Assembly: GCA_002189035.1 (NCBI GenBank)
Contig: NEEC01000011.1
Location: 2,666,001-2,730,000, forward strand
DNA: 64,000 bases
Direction: 5' to 3'
Source: Utricularia gibba
Lineage: Eukaryota; Streptophyta; Magnoliopsida; Lamiales; Lentibulariaceae
In this document: piece by piece, positions 35,200-47,543 of the stretch
How the letters are laid out: each line of letters opens with the position of its first letter
How positions within the stretch are numbered: the stretch's first letter is position 1
Notes under the pieces: generated by a model
What the model was told of the DNA's origin: nothing
The model's input: only the letters and a program-made list of their open reading frames with translations
Database searches by the model: none
Made by a program: the position numbers and the translations under genes

Positions 35200-36058
35200 A
35201 AGGGAAATGGGTAGCAGAAGCTCAGGGTCTGCCTGCTCCTACGCCAGCTTGTGCACCTTGGCTCAGGGAGATCATCCTGCAGGTAACCAGTTCAAGGTCT
35301 GTGAGAACATGGGAACGGAGAAGAGATGGCAAAACTCCAACATATTCCATTTCTCAATGGTGGCTTGATGGGTGTTGTGTATGGTGGTTTGGTGATTTAA
35401 TTATGTGGAAAGGCATACCCTTGGGCGTCTGAATCTCTGAGGAGGCTCACGGTTTCTCCTATCAGTGCGAGATCACACCCTAACAACCTTTGAATGAATG
35501 GCACAGGAAACACAGTACAGCATCTTTACTTAGAGCTTGGGAAGTGTGTATGCTACACACAAAAAAAAAAAAAACATGTTTCCCTCCATCAAGGATCATA
35601 TAAAATGTGTCGAGTAAATGCAAAAGGAGGTTCTTTGTTCTGGAAAAAGCGCTCACAGTCAAAGGCACAGGCTTCCTGTACATCCCTGACAGCAGCTTGC
35701 TCAACTATGTTTCTCACAAGGAATCTCTTGATGGCCGTGTCCTGTTGAGCAATTCATAGTACACACAACAATTAATGGAGGAATAACCAGAATCGACTGA
35801 TCAGTTGGCACATCAAGAAGAGCACGCAGACTAGACCGTAACCCAAAATTTACCATGTTTGAAAACGCAATCCGTGCATGGTGAAATTATACCTAAAGAA
35901 TATGCTCATTCAATTTGACGAGTTCCAACAGGAAAAGAAAAAAGCATGAAGGCGTTGGAGAAAACCTTAGGGCAGCACTTCCCGCAGTTGGAGCAGCGGA
36001 CAAATTTGACATGGCCACGACCATGCTTGTTCCGGCCACCATTCCTCCTCTTGAAAGT
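35200..36058 (-). pseudogene. Ribosomal protein eS26 (RPS26) pseudogene, intron-containing
   Basis: A minus-strand copy of the small-subunit ribosomal protein eS26. Exon A (36058-35966) encodes [19 protein letters not shown] and [11 protein letters not shown], intact with the zinc-finger cysteines. Exon B (35741-35669) encodes [20 protein letters not shown]. Exon C (35552-35419) gives YTLPKL-stop-VKMLYCVSCAIHSKVVRV-stop-SRTDRRNREPPQRF, with in-frame TAA at 35530-35532 and TGA at 35473-35475. Both replace residues that are normally sense codons (Tyr and Arg). A last exon near 35276-35200 carries another stop. The residues expected between EAC and YTLP are missing, and I find no ATG with the usual short leader. 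Retained introns mean it arose by DNA duplication, not by retroposition. Conserved exon A suggests fairly recent decay. Confidence 0.82.
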
Positions 36059-36874
36059 CTAGAAACACGTATGATCCACAAGATCACCAAAAAGCCACGC
36101 AGATGAAAACGAAATATACACAGGAATCAAAAGAGGGACGATTTTTCGTCATAATCAAATCCAGACACCATTGGATCAACCAAAACTTGGATTCACCGGC
36201 GAGAATTCACACGGTCTCCGGTCCGGTTTGGAGATTGAGGCGCCACGACATCATCGAGGTGCTTTTAGGGTTTGATACGAAGTTCCCTGGCCCGACTGGA
36301 GCCGGGCCGGACCGGCGGGTCTGTAAAACAGAACAGGCCCACATAAGACTAACCCGCAGAAACTAATTTATTGCTCTTCCGTCGTTCAGTTTGGCACCGC
36401 CGCAAACTCTGGCCCAGCACCGGCACCGGCGTCGTCGTAGGCGTCTTTTTAGCTAAGCTTCGGCAGCTTCGCCGTTTCGTCGTAAGCCGAACTGATCTCG
36501 CGTCATCCTGCTAGTCGCTAGCTTTGAGTGGTGAAACCACGTTGTGTAGTGAGAAATTATTTTCGTCGCTTCTCAAATCTTGGAAAACTGATTTCCTTCA
36601 CCAAGAAACCATTGTTGCAAGTGGAAAATGATGGATCACCCATGACGAAATGGAGGGGAGTTCAGAAACCGAAGACCATGATACACAAAAGGCAAATGGG
36701 GCAAGATAGACTACAGAGTTCTGGGGATTACCAGTGCCTGCGCCCATGGTGGCAATTGTCAAACACGTACTCCTTCCTAAAGCTTGACATGGGGGGCTTT
36801 AACAGCCCCCAAGAATCATAAATCAATGAGGTGCGGGGCAAAAAACAGTGTCTTGATCCAAAGCTCGCACACAA
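36059..36874. other. Intergenic region
   Basis: It contains the 5' flank of the eS26 pseudogene and the 3' UTR of the mitochondrial carrier. Short open frames are present (for example 36528-36821), but without recognisable domains. Nothing else was seen. Confidence 0.45.
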
Positions 36875-39047
36875 TCACAACCCTGCGCTCTTTTCAAGTT
36901 TGTTGATTTGGTTGAGGAATATCCAGGTTAACTGCAAAGGCACACAGAGACCAGATCAGCAAGATATGTCCTGAGATGATAAAATATGTTGTGCAAGATG
37001 AGTGTGGCCTGCTCACCATGACATGAGGAGCAATACGCACGCAGTACACCGGAAATCCAGTGTAGAATTTGAGGGGTCCCCCTGCCTTCAAGGTTTTGAC
37101 AGCACAGTCGAGGGAACCAGAATATGGATACTTTCCCTCAGCATCAGGCTGCATTTTCTGTATTTGAGTCTTGACGTAGTCAAATGGTAAGCTGCAGGCT
37201 GAGGCGAAGAATCCCGAAACAGCACTTGCACCTGGTAACAAGGATCCAAGTCTCAAGTTTCAGATAGGATTTGTGAGATCTCAAAAACTAGTTACTTACG
37301 CAGAAGTCCCACCTACAACAGTAGCAGCCTCGCCTAGGCCAACTGAATCCTTGAAGAATTCAACAGTTTGATCATATGAAGCCAGCATACCCATGTTCAG
37401 AGCCATAGCTCTTACAACCGTGGGGCCAGCACCTTTCCAAAGAGCCAAGACTCCTTCATCAGCAGTAATGCGGTAAAGAGCATGGAATGCATTGGCGTAG
37501 TTGCGTCTCTGGGCAACAGGTAAAGTGGCATCAGCTTGCATTCGTATGAGTGCTAAATCTGCAGGACTACCAACGCAAGCTCCAATTGCTCCAGCAGTTA
37601 ACCCACAAAGAGCTTTTTGATACAGGGGCAATGGCTTTCCCTCATTGGCTTCTAGTGCTTTGTTTGTTAAAATTCTAATTTTCATAGAACCTTCATGTTA
37701 ATTCCCAACTGCTTAAATGAAAAAGAAATATAGAAACTGCAGAATCCAAATCATCAAGAACTCACCTAAATGACCCGAGACGAGCAGTAGTGTATGTAGC
37801 TTGCCTGAGCAGACCAGCAGACAAACCCTATTAATAGAACGACATTAATAGCCTAGAAGAGGAAGGCAAAACTGGAGAACAGGGTCAACAGTAAAAGCGA
37901 AGTAGCCTACTTGAGATGGGCTTCACATTTCAAGATTTTTACAGAAACACAATGGAGAAAACTGAAGTGTGGAAACAAGTCATGGTTATCCAGATTCAAA
38001 CCTGTACACAAGTCAAATAACACTAAAATGCTATCCAATATAATATCAAACAAAATTAACCTGCAGCTACCAGTGTATTCATTAAGCCAAAAAAGAGTTT
38101 GTTGATGCATTTTCATAAAATTCAGGTAGCAAAGTAAGAGTATAGCGGAATGAATCAAACAGCTCGATGATACGAACCTTGTAAAATGCAGCAATGCCGT
38201 CATTTTGAAGCATGTTCTTGGTGACGGAAGCAGCTGAGCCCTGGCCTAGTTGTATTCTCACCTTGGGTTGAAATCAAGCAGATCGCATTAGCATTACAAA
38301 TTATCGGTTATACATCCCACAAAAGAATTAAAGAGAACAGCTGAACAATCTCGTCAACAGAAAATCAAACTAAAAAAAAAACCGCAAAGAAGAGCACCGT
38401 GATTATATTGGGGCCAATGTAGATTCAAGAACCTAATAGAATATCAAGCTAATGCAACATAAAATGCTATAATCCAGAGCTCTCATGGGGTTACCCATAT
38501 AGAACAAAATTAATAGGTAAACCTGTTTTGAAAACTCAAATACTCAGCAAGAAGAAACACACGAGCTAATCGTGAAGGAATTCACTTGGCTGTCACTACG
38601 AGGAACACCAAACCCTCTCATCCTTAAAGCTCAAACTCGCATTTTTCAGATGCCCAAATAGAACTGGATCTAACCTCCGAAACTATGCCAAGAACCCAAT
38701 TTCACGACAAGAAGACAACCCAACTAATCGTCAGGGAAAAGAAATTTCACCCACCACCAACACCAACACGTCAAATACTATGATTCTGTACGCAGTATAA
38801 AGCATGCAGAATCATCATCTGATCCTATGCCTAAAACCCTAAACCTCGATAAGAAAAAGCCATCTCGCTAATTGTCAAAATATACATTACCCACCAATCT
38901 TTCTACGATATACAGACAAGCCAGCCATACCTTGACCATATCGATGGGCTGCACGACACAGGTGGCAAGCATCCCAGAGGCACCTCCATTGACGAAGGGC
39001 TTCACCGCGAACCACACTCCGGTGGATTGGGACTTCTCCTGCGCCAT
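36875..39047 (-). CDS. DTC: Mitochondrial dicarboxylate/tricarboxylate carrier
   Basis: An inner-membrane carrier exchanging 2-oxoglutarate, malate, citrate and related acids. Six minus-strand exons: 39047-38931, 38261-38178, 37827-37766, 37674-37313, 37231-37017 and 36931-36875. They total 897 nt and encode 298 residues, the length of plant DTC. The three mitochondrial-carrier signatures are present: QPIDMVKVRIQ, SPADLALIRMQ and LPFDYVKTQIQ. Other DTC hallmarks are KPFVNGGASGMLATCV, GLSAGLLRQATYTTARLGSF, ALCGLTAGAIGACVGSPADL and AMALNMGMLASYDQ. The C-terminus is LTWIFLNQINKLEKSAGL. No frame breaks were found. Intron 1 is the longest, at 669 bases. Confidence 0.95.
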
Positions 39048-39445
39048 TTCCTCCGACTCTCCTAAAGCCTGTTCTTTCCTAGTGGAAGAGGAAATGGAGA
39101 GCAAAGGAAAACGAGGACTACTGCCCAATGAAGCAGAAGATCGAGAAACGGAAATTTACAATTTCGCACCGTAAGTTTCCAATATTCAATTTTCGAGATG
39201 TCTTACACCTCAATATAACTTCTAATATTCATTTTTATTCCCAGAATTTCATACAAATTAAAAAAAACGCCCAGAACTGTTCCACTCTACTCTGCCATTG
39301 CTAAATCATCGTTGCCGTTAACAGGAGTACAGAGACCACAAAATCTCAATTCATACGAAGCCACCAAAACCTCCACAGAATGAATAATAAGAAGCGCCAG
39401 CCACGCCCATCAATCCCCTCTTCCAGACCTCCAGGATAGCTTCTC
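39048..39445. other. Short intergenic region
   Basis: About 400 bases holding the DTC promoter and leader and the CPN60-beta 3' UTR. No other signal was seen. Confidence 0.5.
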
Positions 39446-42400
39446 TCAGTAGCCATATCCTAAGGTGATCACAAGGTGAAATGAGTATCTTCTGTGCATC
39501 CTGCTCAAGTGAAACGTTTGGATGTCTGGTGTTTGACATACCTGAGTTGTCCATTGGGCTGCCGGCCGGAGCAGGTTCAGGCTCCTTGATTTCGACCACA
39601 ACACAATCTGACATCAGGAACGTCTTCGCCACAGAAGCTGCATGCTCCAGACAACATCTCACAACCTGCCATCATGTAGCAGACCACAGGGTTGCAGAGC
39701 AGACATTGGTGATCCAATGAGTAGGCTAGTTGCAGAAATGGATGAGGGGTGTTTTCCAACCTTGGTTGGATCGATTATTCCAGCTGACATGAGATCCTCG
39801 TACACCCCTGTAGCTGCATTGTATCCGAACCTGGGATTGTCATTCGATAGTACCTGAACCGTGTAGAAGACAGAATGTCAAGCATTAGCTACATTGAGCT
39901 GGTTTTTACTCCCAGCATTTGAGTGCAAGGAAGGTAGTGTTGAGTTGATTCACCTTCTCACTCACAACGCTTCCGTTGACGCCTGCATTCTTGGCAATTA
40001 ACTTCAATGGATAGCTCAAAGCCCTTTTAACGATGTCAGCTCCAACCTGGGACGATAGACATCTCTCAATGTTAGTGAGGAAGTGAACCAGATTACAAAA
40101 AACAACTATAGCTTGAAGAGGAAAACAATGTCTCCACCTTCTCCTCATCGTTCTCCAGAGTTTCCTTGATAGAATCAACCTTTGAGGCAAGCCTCAATAA
40201 TGTGCATCCACCACCAACAACAATCCCTTCCTCAACAGCTGCCTGTTGCCGACATTGTTGCTGGTATCTTAAAACAAGAAGTAGAATAAACATGACTAAA
40301 ATTAAACTGAAAGGTAGTTCACCTTTGTGGCGTTCAATGCATCTTCTACTCGGAGCTTTTTCTCCTTCAGCTCTGTTTCAGTTTGTGCTCCAACCTTGTG
40401 AGTTTTCAAGTTTCAGTAAACAAGGTGTGCCAAACTGGAAAATGTGTATTATAGAAGCAATCGTTCCAGAAGTCAATGTCTGTACCTGGATCACGGCAAC
40501 ACCTCCTGAAAGCTTTGCAATTCTTTCATTCAATTTTTCCTTTTCGTAGTCTTGATCTGCTGCCTGGTTAAGAGTAACCCTGAGGATGAGCATTGAAGAA
40601 CCTAGTTGGCAGCAGCGCATTATTGCAACAGTGTGAATGCATACCTCGATAAGGTTTCTTATCTGAGCAACACGTTTATTGACAGCCTCCTGGGTGCTGC
40701 CATCACCAACTATAGTTGTTGTATCCTTAGTCAAAACCACCTTGGCAGCATGACCTAAAACCTCCTTGTCAGCCTTGTCCAAGGTCAGTCCTACCTCTTC
40801 CCTAATCACTGTCCCTGCAATACAGAGAGATCTAAGTCGCCACCATACATAAAGAAGTGATAATGATGGAGGGGAATGGGCAGTGAGAAAAAACAAAATA
40901 CCTCCAGTTAAAATCGCAATATCATCAAGATACTGGCTTTTTCTTTCACCAAATCCAGGAGCTTTGAGCGCTGCTACTTTTAGTGCACCTCTTAGCTTGT
41001 TTACAACAAGAGTCCCCAGGGCTTCCTGCTCTATATCCTCGGCAATGATAAGAACAGGATAACCACCTCTAATAGCATCCTCAAGGACATTGATCAGATC
41101 TCTTGCATTTGTTATTTTTTTGTCAACCAGCAACAGCTACACAACAAATCCTATGTCAGTAAAACAGTAAGAGCAGAAACAAAACATCTATTGTGGGTGA
41201 TCTGCGTACGTATACATGTTACTATTTGCATTATTGAGGCGCACCTTGCAGTTTTCATACTCAACAGCCATTTTCTCACTGTCAGTCACAAAGTATGGTG
41301 ATATGTAGCCACGATCAAACTGCATTCCTTCAACAACATATAAGCTGTTTTCTGCACTCTTGCCTTCTTCAAGAGTGACAACACCCTTCCTGCCCACTTT
41401 GCTAAGAGCCTCTGCAATCATATTCCCAACTTCATAATTGTTCCCTGCACTAACTGCAGCAACATCTGCTAATTCACTGTCTTCCACCTGCAAATTCACT
41501 CACTTATCATAATTCATGATATTCAATATTTGATAAAATTTTGGAAAAAAAAAATTACTTTTCATGACTTGATTACCTCCTTAGAGATTGTCTTCAGCTC
41601 TGCAACTAATGCTTTTGCGGTCTTCTCAATTCCACGAGTGATAAGTACAGGATTTGCTCCAGCTGCCACAACCTATAAGAAAATCAGAAAGTAATCAGCT
41701 CGATGTCGTGTAAAAAATATGGCATTGTAAAGACCAAAAAGGCATACCTTGACACCTTCTGCGATAAGACCTTGTGCAAGGACAACAGATGTTGTTGTTC
41801 CATCCCCAGCCAAGTCATTGGTCTTTGCCGCTGCTTGCCTGACAAGTTTTGCACCAATGTTCTCAACTGGATCCTCCAACTCAACCTGAAAGAAAATGGT
41901 AACATATCATCTAGTGAAAAAATCATTCTAATGTATTAACAATTAAACTATAAAACCCAATCACTCTAAAAATCCATAGAAGTGCAATTATGATAATCAG
42001 GAAACTATCAAACTTAAATAAAATCCAACAGTAAGAGGTTGCTACACACACCTCTTTGGCCACAGTAACTCCATCATTAACAATTTTGGGGGCACCGTAT
42101 TTACTTTCAAGAACCACATTTCTTCCTTTGGGTCCAAGGGTGACACCTACAAGGTCTGCAAGTTTGTTGACGCCAATCTGTAGTCAACAGAATCCATCAT
42201 TAGCATACATAGAATATACTAAACATTCAAAGGCCAGAAACTCAAAAGCTTTAATCGGTTACTTGGAGCTTCTTTATGGCTGATCCATCCTGGTTGAAAT
42301 ACAACTCCTTTGCTGCTGCAGATACTACAGATGCGCGCGCTTTCCTAAGAGTGACACTTTTTCTTCCCAAAAGTGAACTTGAAGATATTGATGAAAGTGA

Positions 42401-42490
42401 CGACAATCTGTTTGAAGAACCTGCCATTTTATCATCCACCACCCTGCTGCTTACGGACGTGAAGGAGCCAACAGCAGACAATCCAGCCAT
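39446..42490 (-). CDS. CPN60B: Chloroplast chaperonin 60 beta subunit (RuBisCO large-subunit-binding protein)
   Basis: A group I chaperonin that folds Rubisco large subunits and other stromal proteins together with CPN60-alpha and CPN20/CPN10. Fourteen minus-strand exons: 42490-42263, 42177-42052, 41885-41748, 41672-41577, 41487-41245, 41136-40902, 40814-40645, 40563-40486, 40394-40323, 40242-40138, 40046-39954, 39853-39761, 39665-39542 and 39459-39446. They sum to 1815 nt, or 604 residues. A Ser-rich transit peptide is followed by [18 protein letters not shown]. The GroEL-type ATP site [35 protein letters not shown], the apical domain ([15 protein letters not shown]), [14 protein letters not shown] and [16 protein letters not shown] are all present. 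The tail is [16 protein letters not shown], completed by a 14-nt last exon. Every phase matches and no defect was found. Confidence 0.96.
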
Positions 42491-43373
42491 TGTTGATGTC
42501 TCTATTTAATACTGCAAATAATAATTGAAAGCCACCATCAGAGAAGTGGCGAGACAACTATTCATGCCCAAACAGAGTAAAGTAAAAGCATTATCAGTCT
42601 CAATCCATCAAGAAAGGAACACCTTCAAGGAGTGCAAACTACATTTTTTCATCAGAGAGTTAATTATTCCTCCCAGAAAAGAAGGCACTCAAATCCCAGC
42701 TCAACACAGTAGCTCCATTCACATTCAGAAAACGCAGTGCACCGCCGATAATCAAACTCCAAAACATAAACACGGGATTTCGAAAAATTCCATTACCCAC
42801 GAATCAAGCATGCAACCAGTACCCAAAAGTGCGGATTAATTCATTAAAACCATCCGAACAGCACAACGACGACGTCTCATTTCGACCCACATGAACGCTT
42901 CCACTAAAAATTCGAAGCCTAATCAACAAACGAAGCATATGCATACTAACCAGAGAACAACTGAGGAAGCGCAGCGGTGAAAGGATAAGGCTTTCTGAGA
43001 GCAGTGCCAAACTTGTTTGCAGGGCTTTGTGAGATATATAAACCTTAAAACCAATGGGCCGAGGTTTGGTTCGAGAAAGTTCCGATTAATCTCAGCCGTT
43101 GGATCGTTCCAGTCGTGTTGAACGGAAAACTCTAGAGCCCGGACTCCTCCAAGACCCACTTCCATGAAAACGAAAACTTCTCTAACCTAGAAATTCCATT
43201 TTTAATGTGCAATTTTAGAAAACAAAATTACGGGAAGTTACTGGCAAAGATTGCGCAAGCAGCGCTCCCGGGTTCATCTAGAGCTGAGGCGTCGTTCCGA
43301 TTCGAGCTCCCGTGTCACCGGTGTTCGATTTGTTCGTTCTTGTGTAGTGCTATATTCATTTTCATTGAAACCG
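42491..43373. promoter_or_regulatory. Shared upstream region of CPN60B and the glucosidase II beta gene
   Basis: Divergent start codons are 883 bases apart. The left 450 bases probably include a leader and possibly a 5' UTR intron of CPN60B; they are A+C-rich with no coding signal. The frame of the plus-strand gene is open upstream of its chosen ATG (43374). No individual transcription-factor site could be assigned with confidence. Confidence 0.4.
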
Positions 43374-46300
43374 ATGAACAGAATCAACAGAGGGTGCATG
43401 TTTTGGTGTTGCATTATTCTGCTCACACGATCTCTTGCTGCAGCATCATCTGCCCACAAGAATCCTCTAATCGGTGTTTCCCCAGAAGGTTATTTGCTCG
43501 GTTTTACGTGTAGTTTCTGGAGCAAGATGTTATTGTGAGTTATAAGAAAGACTGAGGAGAATTGGGTTGCTGCAGATGAGAATTTTTACAAAGGATTGTC
43601 GTCAACTAATACAATTAAATGTAAAGATGGATCGGAGAAGTTCAACCTATCCCAGCTTAATGATGACTTCTGTGACTGCGCGGATGGTTCCGATGAGCCT
43701 GGTACTTCTCTACTAACCCACCTTTTACTGCTCAGTGATAAAAATTGCCACTCTCGCGTGAATAAAGTTTTTTCCCTTGTTTCGATTCGCCGCACTTTTT
43801 GAGGAGCATTGTTGTGCATTATAAAGTAATCATGTTGTTGATTGGATGCTGGGGTTCATATTCCAGGAACATCAGCTTGCCCCAATGGTAAATTCTACTG
43901 CAAAAACGCTGGGCACTCTCCCCTCTTCATTTACTCTTCTAGGGTGAATGATGGCATATGCGGTAACTCTATTTGCCGCGTTTTTTCAAGAGATCAATGC
44001 CTTTTAGCAGCATTTATTTGTGTCTACCAAATATCATGTTTGGAGCCACAGATTAACTTTGTGATGATTGGATATGTGCAATTAGGCAGATTGCTGTGAT
44101 GGCAGTGATGAGTATGATGGCAAAAGGAAATGTTCGAATACTTGCTGGGAGGCCGGAAAAGTTGAAAGAGAAAAGCTGAAAAAAAAGATTGCAACTTACC
44201 GTGAAGGTGTCAAAATACGGAACCAGGAAATTGAACAAGCTAAAAAGGCTTTGGAGAAGGAGAAAGCGCAGTTGTCCAACTTAAGGAAAGATGAGAGAGT
44301 CCTGAAGGCTCTAGTTGAGAAACTAAGAGGTGTAGACATGCTGAACTCCATTTTTAGTTGATTCCACTTCATAATCAGTGTCTTAGTCCCTCATTGATCT
44401 CCTCCTCTTATTTTTCTTTTATTCTTTTATCACTAATTTTTCTTTCTTTCTCATTTATTCAAAGAGCGCAAGGAACAGATTGAGAAAGCTGAAGAGAAAG
44501 AGCGGCTACAAAAGAGAAAGAAGAAAGGGAAAGAAGGGATGCTGAAAAGATGCAAACCACCACCCAGGTTACTGAAATCTTGCAGAATCATGTTGAGAAT
44601 AGGAGTATTTGCCTAATTTATCTTTATGTTTTGTATATTAATTTTCAAAAGGCTTCTGCTGATGATCATCATGAGTCTACTGGTTCAACGGAGGCAAATG
44701 AGAATTCCATTGATGAGGTACCTCGGTATGATGAACCAGATACTTCAATTGACAGTTCCAACCAGGTATTGCGTTATATGTTTTCTATATTTCTTTTTAT
44801 GGATAGGTACAATCTGAATAGAACGAAGGATGTATTTTTTTCATCATTCTAACTAGATGCCATCAGTTTCTTCCTTCCTGGAAGTACGCTGTAGGGAAAA
44901 ATAAACTACTGGAATTATGTGTATGAAAAATACCAATATTCAGGTAAGTTATCCCAGTGTCATTAATGAGCAAGTGTTTTCTGCCTCACATACAGGATGA
45001 GTATAAGTTTGAAGATACCAATTCTCAGTTATTGAAAGATCACCATGAATCTACCGACGGGATTAAGCTTACTGACCCATCTACTGATGAAGAAAATCTG
45101 TATGATGGAACAGATACTTTAAACGAGGGCTCCACCCAGGTATTGCCTTGTATTCGTGGTATATGGATGGCAAAGCATAATTTATGTAATATTGAATGAT
45201 CTCTTAAATTCTTCTTCTCTGCAGTACACTGAGCAGCTCTTGGAAGACACTGGCATAAATGAAGATGCTGGTCCTCATACTGAAAACCAGGTATAACTTT
45301 GGTGTGTTCACCATCTTTTGCTAGATCAACAAATATTTAATACCTAACTTGCAGGATGTCGATAATGTTGACGATACCAGTTCACTGTCAAGGGAAGAGT
45401 TAGGGCGTCGTGTGGCTTCTCGTTGGACGGGAGAAAATTCTGAGCAGCCAAAGGATCCGGATGATGCCTACATCAGTGAAGGCGATCACTATCCTGATGG
45501 GACTCCGGTGGAGCCCAATTATGAGGAAGACAATGGTTATGCCACAGAGGATGATGATGAAACTGAGGAATCAGTTAACAATGTTCATGAGTATGATCGA
45601 TATGACTCAAGTTCTCCAGAAGAACATGAATCTGACGATGAACTCGACTTGTCAGGTTTGAAAATCCTCTTCTAGTTTGGAAATTCTTCTTTATCCTTCT
45701 TTAAATACTGATTTCTTATATTTGAATCGTTGATCAGATATAACTAGCAAAACTGGCTCATCTTTGCTGGCGAAGATTCAGGAAAAAATGAAGAGTGTAC
45801 TTTCGGCCATCAATTTGTTCAAGACTCCGGTTAATGTATCTGGTAGGAAAATTTTTGCATGTTTTCTAGTTAAATCAACAAAATCCGATGATGTCTTTAA
45901 GTTGCCTTTTCATCATGCAGAGGCCGCAAGTGTACGCAAAGAATATGATGATTCTAATGCTAAGTTATCAAAATTGCAGTCAAAGATATCAAGTCTCAGT
46001 GAGAAACTGAAACAAGATTTTGGTAAACATTGAAGACCAAGGAAACTCAGATTCTTCCTTAGTGATCTAAATTTACTTTTCATTTGAGGAGCTTCATTCT
46101 CTTTCTACAGGTCCAGAGAATGAGTTTTATTCATTTTACGGCCAATGTTTTGAGAGCAAGCACAATAAGTTGGGCTTTCCTTATACTTTTTCCATTATCC
46201 ATTTTTTTAAATGTTTGGCTATGGCTTCTCTTAACCCGGACCGAAAAAATAAATGTCCTAGGTATGTATACAAGGTTTGCCCTTTCAAACAAGCCTCCCA

Positions 46301-47192
46301 AGTGGAAGGTCACAGTACAACACGTTTGGGGTATGCATGTTGAAAGCTCCAAGTTTCTTGAGTGCACCTGCTGTTATGATGTCAATATGATTTTTACTTG
46401 TCTGAGCCCATTTCAGGCACAGCATGAGTCTTGATTCAATTTGATTTGCTGCTTGTTATTCATTTAGGAGCTGGGAAAAGTTTGAAGACTCATATAGGAC
46501 AATGAAGTATGAAAATGGGGATCACTGCTGGAATGGTCCTGATAGAAGCTTGAAGGTGCCCACACCTCTTCCCTTCAGAAGAGTTTGCATCTCTTACGTA
46601 TTTCCTTGTGATATAATAGGACATGAACATTCTATTCTATCTACCAAGTCTGTGAGATTAAAGCATGTATGTATAGCTAATAGCTCTGCGTATGGATTTA
46701 ACTCACATTTCTATGCATGCCCTTTTATTCACTCTAGGTGAGACTAAGATGTGGCTTGAAGAATGAACTTACAGATGTTGATGAACCAAGCCGCTGCGAG
46801 TAAGAGTCTATATTACTTTCCATCCTCTCTCCAATTCTTGTTATATCCATTCAAACGTACAACACATCCATTTTACACAATTCATTTCCCATAGCTGTTG
46901 TTTGTTTCACAATCTTGTGCATCCTGTGAAAACTTGACTTTTTTTCAGGTATGTTGCATTGTTATCCACTCCTTCATTATGTCTCGAGAGTAAACTAAAG
47001 GTAGCTCCTTGTGACTACTCAAATCATCATTATTTCACATTATTAGATGATATTTGCAAAGAACAAGTCCTTTTCGCAATGGGACTTATTTTCCCAGTTG
47101 TAATTGCATTTCCCTGAAAAATGTGTTAGGAACTGCAAGAAAGATTGGAGTCGGTACAACGGGCATTGCCCAAAGGGCATGATGAGCTGTGA
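43374..47192 (+). CDS. Glucosidase II beta subunit (PRKCSH-like), ER, with a one-base frame break
   Basis: The non-catalytic subunit of ER glucosidase II, which trims N-glycans in glycoprotein quality control. Seventeen exons were traced; the first five are 43374-43488, 43576-43701, 43867-43962, 44090-44329 and 44465-44567. The later ones run from 44652 to 47192. The product is 634 residues if the one break is absent. It has a signal peptide and two LDL-receptor class A-like repeats ([20 protein letters not shown] and [17 protein letters not shown]). A coiled coil ([20 protein letters not shown]) and a long acidic region follow. The MRH-type lectin part has [31 protein letters not shown] and [20 protein letters not shown]. 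The protein ends in the ER-retention signal HDEL. In exon 5 an A run at 44510-44513 is one base short. Exon phases agree on both sides only if one A is added. Confidence 0.9.
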
Positions 47193-47543
47193 AGGAGCAA
47201 CTTAGCAGCAAGTTTTGTTGTTAGTATCAAGTGAGTGAGGCTCTTCACTTTTGGAAGTTTATTTCAAACCAAACTCCCTAGTGAAAACAGGAAAACACAG
47301 ACTTGTTATTGTCCTTCTTGTTGCTTCTGAAACTGATGTAACAGCAGTGGGAGTTGATCCCATGGCCACTTCACAAGTGCGAAATATGGACATTTTATTT
47401 CAAAGAAACTTTTCCATGGCAGCTTTTTTGCAATCATACAGCCTGAAGGGAACCTCCCATCCAAGAAACATATACATCATTCATATAATGTTACAGAGGG
47501 TTGTGAAAAATACAAATCACAGAGGGTTCCATGCTCGGGAAAC
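47193..47543. other. Convergent 3' region
   Basis: About 350 bases between two converging genes, presumably both 3' UTRs. No coding signal was seen. Confidence 0.5.

Noticed and set aside
36528-36821. 97-residue plus-strand frame
   Set aside because: No recognisable domain or codon pattern, and it is located in the 3' flank of the carrier gene.
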